From Pedobacter sp. W3I1 (GTDB taxonomy: Bacteria > Bacteroidota > Bacteroidia > Sphingobacteriales > Sphingobacteriaceae), in contig NZ_JAUSXN010000001.1 in the NCBI RefSeq assembly GCF_030816015.1, positions 5,828,001 to 5,892,000 of the forward strand: 64,000 nucleotides of DNA, read 5' to 3'. Under the pieces are notes generated by a model. The model saw nothing but the letters and a program-made list of their open reading frames with translations, ran no database searches and had not been told where the DNA came from. Positions 42,185 through 49,722 of this stretch are shown piece after piece. Position 1 is the first letter of the stretch. Each line of letters begins with the position of its first letter. The translations under genes and the position numbers were made by a program.

Positions 42185-43825
42185 ATGAAATTAAAAGATA
42201 CAACATTATATAAATCCCTGATCGTTTTACTCGCAATTGCAAGTATCCCAGCACTTTTTGGAGGCGTGATGGAGCCCGATGGAGCATTGTATGCCTCCAT
42301 GTCTAAAAACATCATCCTTTTTAAAGATTGGTTTAACCTTTACGGTCGTGGGGCAGATTGGCTGGATAAACCCCACCTCACTTTTTGGATTTCTGCAGCA
42401 TCTTTTAAAATTTTTGGTATTTCGTCCTTTGCCTATAAATTACCGTCATTTCTGTTCGGTTTACTGGGAGCGTGGTATTTATACAAATTAGCCAAAGATA
42501 TATACGATGAAAAAACCGGATTAATTAGCGCAGTGATTTTTCTGAGTGCATTACATATTATTACTTCTACCTTTGATGTGAGGGCCGAAATTTACCTCAC
42601 CACTTTCACATTGGCCTCTATTTACCACTATTATAAGGCACACCAAAATTCTTTTTGGCACATTGTAGCAGGTTCATTTTTTGCTGCCTGCGCGATATTA
42701 ATCAAAGGAATTTTTGTGCTGATCCCTGTATTTGCGGGCTTCATTATTTATTGGTTGCTTACGAAACAATACCAGCAGCTTTTAAAACCAAAATGGTATA
42801 TCGCTATCCTTTTGATTTTTGTTTTCATTACCCCAGAACTGTATTCGCTTTACACGCAATTCGATCTGCATCCTGAAAAAATTGTTTTCGAAAGAACAGG
42901 TGTTTCAGGCTTAAAATTCTTCTTCTGGGACAGTCAGTTTGGGCGTTTTTTTAATAATGGACCAATTAAGGGGAAAGGTGATATTTCATTTTTTCTACAC
43001 ACTACCCTCTGGGCATTTCTCCCTTGGTCGGTATTGTTCTATACGGCTGTTGTGAATCTTTTTCAAAAGAAAAACAGAATTGCTTTAGCGCCCGAAAGCA
43101 TGATGATCTGGGCAAGTGCAGCGGTTACTTTTCTAATCTTTTCGCTTTCTAAATTTCAGTTGCCCCATTATATCCTGATCATCTTTCCCCAGTTTTCGAT
43201 CATCACAGCCCTGTACTTAAAGAAGCTTGGCAGCAAAGGCTTAAAAACCTTCTTTTTTATCCAGAACATCATTTTCATTTTAGTTATTGCCTTACTTTCC
43301 ATCTTAACCTTTTTCTTTGGGTTCGAAAACCCGTATTTAATTATCGGGATTCTGATTGTTGTTTTCGCCATCTCATTCTTGCTGTTTAAAGGCATTCTAT
43401 TGGAAACCATTATTGCCAGAAGTGCTTTTTTATCAATTGGATTAATGGTATTTCTCTTTGTTTTTTTCTATCCATCTCTTTTAAAATATCAATCGGGTAT
43501 GCAGGCCGGTAATTGGTTAAAGCAAAATTATCCGGCTGCTAAACCTGCAGTATTAAATTATATAGATGCCTTCTCTTTTGATTTTTATGCGCCCGGAGAA
43601 GTAAAATATCTGCATAACTACAACGATCTCGACAAATCAAAACACTTAAAAGATTTGGTTATTTATATTTCGGAACAGGAGCTGCCAAAATTGAAAAGTG
43701 AATACAACGCTGAAATTCTAAAATCGTTTGAATATTTTCATACCACGAAACTGACTGGTAAATTTTTAAACGTGAAAACTCGCCCTCAGGTTTTAGAACA
43801 CTTTTATCTGGTTAAAATACATTAA
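42185..43825 (+). CDS. ArnT-like glycosyltransferase family 39 protein
   Basis: Polytopic GT-C enzyme of 546 residues with about 11-12 helices. The first loop carries GGVMEPDGALYASMSKNI (catalytic acid at PD) and GADWLDKPHLTFWISAASFK, the ArnT/PMT signature; AEIYLTT follows at about 137. It would transfer a sugar from a polyprenyl-phosphate carrier to lipid A, lipid or protein. The next gene, a GtrA flippase-like protein, begins one base after its stop, the classic pairing. Confidence 0.87.
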   Translation: MKLKDTTLYKSLIVLLAIASIPALFGGVMEPDGALYASMSKNIILFKDWFNLYGRGADWLDKPHLTFWISAASFKIFGISSFAYKLPSFLFGLLGAWYLYKLAKDIYDEKTGLISAVIFLSALHIITSTFDVRAEIYLTTFTLASIYHYYKAHQNSFWHIVAGSFFAACAILIKGIFVLIPVFAGFIIYWLLTKQYQQLLKPKWYIAILLIFVFITPELYSLYTQFDLHPEKIVFERTGVSGLKFFFWDSQFGRFFNNGPIKGKGDISFFLHTTLWAFLPWSVLFYTAVVNLFQKKNRIALAPESMMIWASAAVTFLIFSLSKFQLPHYILIIFPQFSIITALYLKKLGSKGLKTFFFIQNIIFILVIALLSILTFFFGFENPYLIIGILIVVFAISFLLFKGILLETIIARSAFLSIGLMVFLFVFFYPSLLKYQSGMQAGNWLKQNYPAAKPAVLNYIDAFSFDFYAPGEVKYLHNYNDLDKSKHLKDLVIYISEQELPKLKSEYNAEILKSFEYFHTTKLTGKFLNVKTRPQVLEHFYLVKIH

Positions 43826-43826
43826 C

Positions 43827-44207
43827 ATGGATTTATTCTTCCGCATCTTAAAATTTGGATTAACAGGTTTCCTCGGCATGGCAATCGATTTTGGCGCCAC
43901 CTGGTTGTGTAAGGAGAAAATCAAGATAAATAAGTACATTTCTAATGCCATCGGTTTTACTTTGGCAGTAACCAACAACTACCTCATTAACCGCGTATGG
44001 ACATTCCAGAGCACCAATAGCCATTGGGGAACAGAATTTAGCAAATTTTTAGTGGTGAGTTTAATCGGTTTAGGACTAAATACCTTTATTATTTACCTCT
44101 TTCATCAAAGAAAAAACGGAACTAATTTTTATGTGGCCAAATTCTTTGCAATAGTAATTGTTTTCGTGTGGAATTTCCTCGCGAATATGTTATTTACTTT
44201 TAGGTAG
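43827..44207 (+). CDS. GtrA family protein
   Basis: Of 126 residues, four helices. LKFGLTGFLGMAIDFGATWL and NAIGFTLAVTNNYLINRVWT are the GtrA motifs (N..Y..NR..TF). GtrA proteins are proposed to flip or position undecaprenyl-phosphate-linked sugars. It is one base after the GT39 gene, so translation is coupled. A tandem repeat array starts 8 bases after its stop. Confidence 0.9.
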   Translation: MDLFFRILKFGLTGFLGMAIDFGATWLCKEKIKINKYISNAIGFTLAVTNNYLINRVWTFQSTNSHWGTEFSKFLVVSLIGLGLNTFIIYLFHQRKNGTNFYVAKFFAIVIVFVWNFLANMLFTFR

Positions 44208-44214
44208 ATTTCTG

Positions 44215-44740
44215 CACCATTAAGGAATTAAGAGTATAAGATAAAACCGCAGGATTAAATTGCTCATGATTTTAACCACCTTAGTCACCTAAGAACAACT
44301 AGTTTGATCACAAAATCCAGCTTAACTTTCTTAACTGCTTAATGGTAAAATACCTTCACCATTAAGAAATTAAGGGCATTAAGAAAAAACCGAATGATTA
44401 AAATTGCTCATAATTTTTGACCACTTAGTCACCTAAGAACACTAGTTTGATCACAAAATCCAGCTTAACTTTCTTAACTGCTCAATGGTAAAAAATAGCT
44501 TCACCACTAAGGAATTAAGGGCATTAAGAAAAAACCAAATGATTTAAATTACGCTTTGTTTTTCGACCACTTAGTCACCTAAGAACAACTAGTTTGATCA
44601 CAAAAATCTAGCTTAACTTTCTTAACTGCTTAATGGTAAAAAATACCTTCACCATGAAGGAATTAGGGGCATTAAGAAAAAACAGCATGATTAAATTGCT
44701 CATAATTTTTGACCACCTTGTCATCTGAGAACAGCTAAGT
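44215..44740 (+). repeat. Tandem array of about 145-bp units
   Basis: Three full units start at 44215, 44357 and 44502 (periods 142, 145), a fourth at 44650 (period 148) is cut at about 44740. Each begins CACCATTAAGGAATTAAG and ends CTTAACTTTCTTAACTGC plus TTAATGGT, so the ends of a unit pair with each other and also with the next unit's start (CTTAATGGT / ACCATTAAG). Inside are TTGACCACTTAGTCACCTAAG and ACTAGTTTGATCAC. No reading frame is conserved, so it is probably noncoding. Confidence 0.9.
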
Positions 44741-44770
44741 TTCATGCCTCAAGAATAGATTACAAATGAG

Positions 44771-44796
44771 GATCCTGAAACAAGTTCAGGATGACG
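44771..44796. repeat. GATCCTGAA-type short palindrome
   Basis: GATCCTGAAACAAGTTCAGG then ATGACG, a half unit of the CTGAA palindrome family (compare 19627). Confidence 0.6.
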
Positions 44797-44829
44797 ATTG
44801 ACTTAAAAGACTTAGTTATGTAATTGGCA

Positions 44830-44871
44830 CGGACTAATGAACGAATGACCAGTGAACAAATGAACCAATTA
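44830..44871 (-). repeat. Word repeat at the stop codon of the 40-residue ORF
   Basis: From TAA the minus strand reads TTGGTTCATT, TGTTCACTGG, TCATTCGTTCATTAG: the same words as after crtD. Confidence 0.6.
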
Positions 44872-44991
44872 AGTAACGTTTTTACCGATAACATAGAACA
44901 CCACAAGCCAGATCAACCCTTTAATCAGGAAGAATAAAAACCCAACTAGCCCCACCCGTTTAAACCATAATTTTACTTTTTCTTTGTTCAT
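44869..44991 (-). CDS. Small 40-residue membrane peptide
   Basis: ATG at 44989-44991 to TAA at 44869. The sequence begins MNKEKVKLWFKRVGLVGFLF and continues with a second hydrophobic stretch containing KGLIWLVVFY, ending GKNVT. A basic N-terminal head precedes two short hydrophobic segments broken by a lysine, giving one or two spans. I recall similar short proteins in related genomes, but with no function. Downstream of its stop the minus strand carries TTGGTTCATT words. Confidence 0.65.
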   Translation of the reverse strand: MNKEKVKLWFKRVGLVGFLFFLIKGLIWLVVFYVIGKNVT

Positions 44992-45051
44992 GGCGATGTT
45001 TGTAAAGATAATGGATTTGGCTTAAATTAGAAAGATTTTAAATAAGGAAAT

Positions 45052-46033
45052 ATGAAGTTATCTAAATCTTTGCTCCTCATTATTTTTTCCATAAGCTTTT
45101 TTGGCGTTAAAGTTTTGGCACAAAATTTCGATGATGTTAAACGCTATAAAGTAAATTTTGCCGTAGCCATACACGCTAATGAAAAACTGATTGCATTCAG
45201 AAGTTTCACCGCCAATAATCAAAAATATTTATTGTTGGTGAATCCCGAAACTTTAGATACCAAAGTAGATCTGGCCAGCAATTATTCCACGAGTAGCTTA
45301 CAGTATCAGAATGTACTGGCGATTTTTAAAAACACGGCTTATATAAAATCAATCGAAGCCGCTGCGGCTAAAGACCTCCAGCTTCAAGATGCAGGAATCG
45401 ATCATGCCATTCCGAACGAAAAAGGAATTACCTTAACCATCGATCTTTGTCCATCGCATAAAGCTTTAGACAGGATTATTTTTCAATCTGTTTTTGATGA
45501 AATTTAAAAAGATAGAACAGCCTGCCCCTCTAGCCGTTTCTGTTTCTGGTAAATGGATGCTAAAGCATCAGGATGACCTGAACTGGCTGAAAAGTCTGGT
45601 AGCAAAAAAAGAACTGGACATCACCTGGATAAACCATACCTACAACCACGAAGTAAATAAACTGCCTTTAGCCGAAAACTTTCTGTTGGCTCCAGGAACA
45701 AATTTAGACGTGGAAGTATTGGAGAACGAAAAATTGATGCTTAAAAATGGTTTAACACCATCTGTATTTTTCCGTTTCCCCGGTTTGGTATCGGATAAGA
45801 CCATTGTAGAAAAGATTGAAGCCTATGGATTAATTCCTGTAGGGAGTGATGCCTGGCTGGCCAAGGGACAACAACCTAATACCGGCAGTATTGTATTGAT
45901 CCACGGCAATGGGAATGAAGAAATTGGCGTGAAAGATTTCATCCAGTTATTAAAAACCAGGCTGGCAGATGTAAAAAACAAACAATGGTTGCTTTTCGAC
46001 TTAAGACAAGGCTTGGAAAAGGAATTCGAATAG
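45052..46033 (+). pseudogene. Polysaccharide deacetylase-like exported protein, frameshifted
   Basis: Frame 1 from 45052 has a signal peptide (KSLLLIIFSISFFGVKVLAQ) and reaches ITLTIDLCPSHKALDRIIF, equivalent to the NodB first motif, but stops after FQSVFDEI. Frame 2 continues with FKKIEQPAPLAVSVSGKWML, ITWINHTYNHEV (H..H metal site), FRFPGLVSD and SIVLIHGNGNEE. One extra base in GAAATTT at about 45500-45503 explains the break; GAATTT would give VFDEFKKIEQ and a 326-residue protein. The Asp-Cys-Pro-Ser form of the first motif suggests an atypical or non-catalytic member even if repaired. Confidence 0.85.
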
Positions 46034-46039
46034 CCTGCT

Positions 46040-46150
46040 TTTAACCGCAAAGGACACAGAGGAAAGGCGCGGAGCACGCAAAGCTGGGTTCAGATAGTTT
46101 TTAATCCGGTTAGCGTCACTTTGCGAAAAACTTTGCTTTCTTTGCGGTAA
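46040..46150. repeat. TTTAACCGCAAAGG-type inverted repeat, copy 3
   Basis: Arms TTTTAACCGCAAAGGACAC and GCTTTCTTTGCGGTAAAA, with CACGCAAAGC and CACTTTGCG between. Convergent gap between the deacetylase pseudogene and the DUF6370 gene. Confidence 0.75.
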
Positions 46151-46152
46151 AA

Positions 46153-46494
46153 CTACTTCTTAACTGGCAGTAATTTTATCGAAGTTGCCTTAAAACGGTT
46201 ACTCACAATTTCGCCGGTAACTTCTGCTTTACTTACCGCGTTGCAAAAACCATGTTCGCCATGGGCATCACCAAAATCATCAATACCTTTTCCGTCAACA
46301 AAATAAGATTTACCATCTATTTTCACTGCTAACTCGCAATCTTTACCTTTCATTTTAAACTGGCATTCGCCACAGGCAATATCTACCGTTTGTTTGGTGA
46401 TTACTTTTGCTGATGCAGCTTTTTGAGGCGTGGTTTGGGCATTTACAGAAATAGCAAATACACAAAGAATTAAAGCAAATATTAACTTTTTCAT
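46153..46494 (-). CDS. DUF6370 family exported protein
   Basis: Of 113 residues from ATG 46492-46494 (MKKLIFALILCVFAISVNAQ, signal peptide); two nearby in-frame ATGs upstream are equally close. The mature domain has VDIACGECQFKMKGKDCELA with three cysteines and DAHGEHGFCNAV with two histidines and a fourth cysteine, suggesting metal binding. The GDAHGEHGFC block is characteristic of the family. Periplasmic; role unknown, perhaps metal handling. Confidence 0.8.
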   Translation of the reverse strand: MKKLIFALILCVFAISVNAQTTPQKAASAKVITKQTVDIACGECQFKMKGKDCELAVKIDGKSYFVDGKGIDDFGDAHGEHGFCNAVSKAEVTGEIVSNRFKATSIKLLPVKK

Positions 46495-46555
46495 CATTTC
46501 TTCTTTTTTCAAATGTAAGTTTTCAAGGGCAAAAGAACCACAATTCTTTGTAAAA

Positions 46556-46649
46556 TAAACCTGATGGAAACGAACATCCCGATTCTTCCATCGGGATAAA
46601 GTGTACAGCAGGACTGAAACCTCCGAAGAACCACTGTATTAACGTTTTC
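46556..46649 (-). repeat. Dispersed hairpin element, copy F
   Basis: Minus strand: GAAAACGTTAATAC start, TTTCAGTCCTGCTGTACAC, core hairpin ATCCCGAT/ATCGGGAT around GGAAGA, end CATCAGGTTTA. Lies between ahcY and the DUF6370 gene. Confidence 0.7.
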
Positions 46650-46720
46650 TAAAAAATAAGAAACTCACCTAATCTCAGGGACACCCCGCCTTACAGGCAC
46701 CCCCCCTGGGAGAGGGGAAT

Positions 46721-46756
46721 AAAAAAAAGGGATATGCAAAATTTGCACATCCCTTT
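46721..46756 (-). terminator. Rho-independent terminator of ahcY
   Basis: Minus strand AAAGGGATGTGCAAA..TTTGCATATCCCTTTTTTT: a 14-15-base stem with one mismatch followed by a run of T. It lies about 50 bases past the ahcY stop. Confidence 0.85.
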
Positions 46757-46803
46757 GATATTATTAATTTTCAGTTACTGCGAACTGAAAACTGTAAACT
46801 GAA

Positions 46804-48120
46804 CTAGTATCTGTATGTATCTGCTTTAAAAGGACCTTCTACCGGTACACCGATATAATCAGCCTGGTGTTGATCTAAAACATCTAGCTCTACACCGATT
46901 TTTTCTAAGTGTAAACGTGCTACTTTTTCATCTAAATGTTTAGGCAAAGTATAAACTTTGTTTTCGTAAGCACCAGTGTTGGTCCAAAGTTCTAATTGAG
47001 CTAAAGTTTGGTTGGTGAATGAGTTACTCATTACAAAACTTGGGTGACCAGTTGCACAACCTAAGTTAACCAAACGGCCTTCGGCCAGAATAATTACATC
47101 TTTACCGTCGATGGTATATTTATCAACCTGTGGTTTAATCTCCACTTTAGTATGGCCATAAGCGCCGTTTAACCAGGCCATATCGATTTCGTTATCGAAG
47201 TGACCAATGTTACAAACAATCGCTTTATCTTTTAATGCTCTGAAATGTTGTTCACGAACGATATCACAGTTACCGGTTGTGGTTACCACGATATCAGCTT
47301 CTTTAATTGCAGTAGCTAATTTTTTAACTTCGTAACCTTCCATTGCAGCCTGTAAAGCACAGATCGGGTCAATTTCGGTAACAATAACACGTACACCTTG
47401 CGAGCTTAACGATTCTGCCGAACCTTTACCCACATCGCCATAACCACAAACAACAGCCACTTTACCAGCCATCATTACATCAGTAGCACGACGGATCGCA
47501 TCAACCAATGACTCACGACATCCGTATTTGTTATCGAATTTAGATTTGGTAACTGAATCGTTTACGTTAATTGCAGGTAAGTGCAATGTTCCGTTTTTCA
47601 TTCTTTCGTATAAACGGTGAACACCAGTGGTGGTTTCTTCTGATAAACCTTTAATAGCTGCAATTAGCTCAGGGTATTTATCAAAAACCATGTTGGTTAA
47701 ATCGCCACCATCATCCAAAATCATGTTTAATGGTTGTTGCTCCGGACCGAAGTGTAAAGTTTGCTCAATACACCAATCGAATTCTTCTTCGTTTAAACCT
47801 TTCCAGGCATAAACCTGAATACCAGCAGCAGCAATTGCAGCCGCGGCGTGATCTTGTGTAGAAAAAATATTGCAAGAAGACCAGGTAACTTCAGCACCCA
47901 GTGCAGTTAATGTTTCGATTAATACAGCCGTTTGGATGGTCATGTGCAGACAGCCTGCAATACGCGCACCTTTTAATGGTTGTGTTGGACCGAATTCTTT
48001 ACGTAAACTCATTAAACCTGGCATTTCTGCTTCGGCTAATTCGATTTCTTTACGGCCCCATTCTGCCAGTGAAATGTCCTTAACTTTGTAAGGGATATAA
48101 GAAGTCTCTACTGATGACAT
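46804..48120 (-). CDS. ahcY: Adenosylhomocysteinase
   Basis: NAD-dependent cytosolic enzyme cleaving S-adenosylhomocysteine to adenosine and homocysteine, keeping methylation reactions going. 438 residues from ATG 48118-48120 (MSSVETSYIPYKVKDISLAE). WSSCNIFSTQDHAAAA at about 80, NVNDSVTKSKFDNKYGCRES at about 185, NAD loop VVCGYGDVGKGSAESL at about 220, and CNIGHFDNEID at about 305, ending PFKADTYRY. A strong promoter match lies just upstream; no SAH riboswitch is visible. Confidence 0.97.
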   Translation of the reverse strand: MSSVETSYIPYKVKDISLAEWGRKEIELAEAEMPGLMSLRKEFGPTQPLKGARIAGCLHMTIQTAVLIETLTALGAEVTWSSCNIFSTQDHAAAAIAAAGIQVYAWKGLNEEEFDWCIEQTLHFGPEQQPLNMILDDGGDLTNMVFDKYPELIAAIKGLSEETTTGVHRLYERMKNGTLHLPAINVNDSVTKSKFDNKYGCRESLVDAIRRATDVMMAGKVAVVCGYGDVGKGSAESLSSQGVRVIVTEIDPICALQAAMEGYEVKKLATAIKEADIVVTTTGNCDIVREQHFRALKDKAIVCNIGHFDNEIDMAWLNGAYGHTKVEIKPQVDKYTIDGKDVIILAEGRLVNLGCATGHPSFVMSNSFTNQTLAQLELWTNTGAYENKVYTLPKHLDEKVARLHLEKIGVELDVLDQHQADYIGVPVEGPFKADTYRY

Positions 48121-48144
48121 AATTATTTGTTTTAAAATGAAATG

Positions 48145-48176
48145 CAAAGTTACCACATCCCTTTGTGAAAGCCAAA
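48145..48176 (-). promoter_or_regulatory. Promoter of ahcY
   Basis: Minus strand -33 TTTG (48173-48176), 20-base spacer, -7 TAACTTTG (48145-48152), a full match to the Bacteroidota consensus, 25 bases before the ATG. Best promoter in the window. Confidence 0.75.
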
Positions 48177-48270
48177 TAATTAAAAGAGCAAGCAGGTTTA
48201 CAGATTGTAAAATAGTACTTCTATTTTTTCACCACAAGCTCCAATACTTCATGTCTTAGCTATTTTTTTT

Positions 48271-48380
48271 GAAAAGCAGATCTTGTAGTTCTTAGCTCAG
48301 CTTCGGTCCTGCCATCCACTATAGCTCCGATGAATCCCGATGTAAAATCGAGACGGAGGCTGCCGTTCCTGTCAGGTTTA
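48271..48380 (+). repeat. Dispersed hairpin element, copy C
   Basis: GAAAAGCAGATCTTGTAG start, CTTCGGTCCTGCCATCCAC, core arms AGCTCCG and CGGAGGCT enclosing ATCCCGAT..ATCGAG, end CTGTCAGGTTTA. Divergent gap between ahcY and the gene at 48501. Confidence 0.75.
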
Positions 48381-48437
48381 GATCACATAAAATTTACGCT
48401 GTATATAAGCTGAAATGTGTTAGAATAAAATTGAACT

Positions 48438-48479
48438 ACAGCTAATTATTCCTTAAATTGTTAAAGTAATTAAGTTTAT
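48438..48479 (+). repeat. Duplicated leader, copy 1
   Basis: ACAGCTAATTATTCCTTAAA then TTGTTA..TAATTAAGTTTA, almost identical to 48999-49041. Each copy lies just upstream of a plus-strand gene. Confidence 0.7.
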
Positions 48480-48500
48480 AGCCTCACTGCTAAAGATGAT

Positions 48501-48977
48501 ATGGAAATACCGCCTGAAACGATCATTCGATTCTCAAGATTTAAACAATTTTTAAATGTTCTTTTAGCGGTATTTATGATCGGCCTGGCACTTACTATAA
48601 TACTAGTACCAGACAAGTATTTTTTCACTTTCGGTTCACTGTTTAGAAAATTTATGGGTACAATGTTGATTCTTGCCGGAACACATACGCTTTACATAGC
48701 CATTAAAAATATCATGAACAGGAAAATCCAAATCGTGATAAACTACAATGGTTTAATGACAGCAGGCGCTTCATTTTACAGCTGGAAAAATATCAGTAAT
48801 GCAAAAGTTGTAAAAATAGGCATTGGGAAAAACAGCAGCTATCACTTGCAGTATAGGGTTGATGGATACATGCACGATTTCGAGCTATCGGGATTCGACA
48901 TTGGAAATAAAAAACTATCTGAACTGTTAAAACTTTATAGCGATGGGACTGCAAACACTGAAAAAGAATCAAATTAA
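48501..48977 (+). CDS. Hypothetical membrane protein
   Basis: Of 158 residues. Two hydrophobic helices (FLNVLLAVFMIGLALTIILV at about 15 and MGTMLILAGTHTLYIAIKNI at about 50) followed by a soluble beta-rich domain with ISNAKVVKIGIGKNSSYHLQ. The layout resembles PH-like bPH domains found after two helices, but I cannot confirm that. It shares a duplicated leader sequence with the CBS gene downstream. Confidence 0.65.
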   Translation: MEIPPETIIRFSRFKQFLNVLLAVFMIGLALTIILVPDKYFFTFGSLFRKFMGTMLILAGTHTLYIAIKNIMNRKIQIVINYNGLMTAGASFYSWKNISNAKVVKIGIGKNSSYHLQYRVDGYMHDFELSGFDIGNKKLSELLKLYSDGTANTEKESN

Positions 48978-48998
48978 ACTTAAATATAACTTTGATTT

Positions 48999-49041
48999 AC
49001 AGCTAATTATTTCTTAAATTGTTATAACCAAATTAAGTTTT
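48999..49041 (+). repeat. Duplicated leader, copy 2, with -7 box upstream
   Basis: ACAGCTAATTATTTCTTAAA then TTGTTA..AATTAAGTTTTA, directly before ATG 49042. TAACTTTG at 48987-48994 just upstream is a perfect -7 match, so the shared sequence would be the start of the transcript. Confidence 0.65.
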
Positions 49042-49470
49042 ATGAAAAGCGTAAAACACTTGTTAGATACCAAACAGGTACGGATTATCTCGGTATCAGA
49101 AAATATTTCTGTTTTAGATGCCTTAAAGGTAATGACAGAAAAGAACATCAGCGCGGTATTGGTCATGGAAAACGATCGGCTACACGGCATTTTTACGGAA
49201 CGCGATTACGCCAGAAAAATCATCCTTCAGGGTAAATCATCAAAAGATACGCTGATTAAAGAAGCAATGACGGCCAATCCGATCGTCATAAGTTTAAGCG
49301 ACAGTATCGATTATTGCATGGAGCTGATGACCGATAAACACATCCGCCATTTACCTGTTGTAGAAAACGACGAAGTAAAAGGTATGGTATCCATCGGTGA
49401 TGTGGTAAAATTTATTATTGCCGATCAAAAACAGACCATTTCGCAATTGGAAAGCTATATTAGCGGGTAG
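49042..49470 (+). CDS. CBS-domain pair protein
   Basis: Of 142 residues, essentially two CBS domains. First: LDALKVMTEKNISAVLVMEN then GIFTERDYARKI; second: MELMTDKHIRHLPVVENDEV then GMVSIGDVVKFI. Such stand-alone pairs bind adenine nucleotides (AMP, ATP, SAM) and act as energy or metabolite sensors. The partner is unknown. Confidence 0.92.
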   Translation: MKSVKHLLDTKQVRIISVSENISVLDALKVMTEKNISAVLVMENDRLHGIFTERDYARKIILQGKSSKDTLIKEAMTANPIVISLSDSIDYCMELMTDKHIRHLPVVENDEVKGMVSIGDVVKFIIADQKQTISQLESYISG

Positions 49471-49546
49471 CGCTGATTTGGGTAATTGTATTAAATTAGT
49501 TTACAGCAGGCTTCGGTTGGAAAAATTCCGCGTATAATTTTATTTC

Positions 49547-49629
49547 CGTCATTTCGAGCGGAGCGCAGCGAAGTCGAGAAATCTTTTAAGGCAGTTCTCA
49601 AAGATTTCTCCACTACGGTCGAAATGACG
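49547..49629. repeat. CGTCATTTCGAGCGG-type palindrome
   Basis: Outer arms CGTCATTTCGAGC and GGTCGAAATGACG, inner AGAAATCTTTTAAGG/AAAGATTTCT. Same family as 20695 and 35070 but in the opposite order. GGTGTAATCC..TGTGTAATC words follow at about 49663. A minus-strand ORF through this stretch is repeat translation. Confidence 0.75.
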
Positions 49630-49722
49630 AATTGTCTTACGCGAATTAACTGTATAAAAGTCGGTGTAATCCCAAAATCTGTGTAATCAACCCGTAAGGA
49701 AAAGGCGAGAAAATCTATGAAA

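Noticed and set aside
44215..44740. CRISPR array
   Set aside because: Units are about 145 bp with no short repeat alternating with unique spacers, and no cas genes are near.
45490..45510. Programmed ribosomal frameshift in the deacetylase gene
   Set aside because: There is no classical slippery heptamer or following stem, and the same kind of break is seen in two unrelated genes.
45494..46033. Separate gene overlapping the exported protein
   Set aside because: It lacks a signal peptide, and both halves make one deacetylase-like protein after removing one base.
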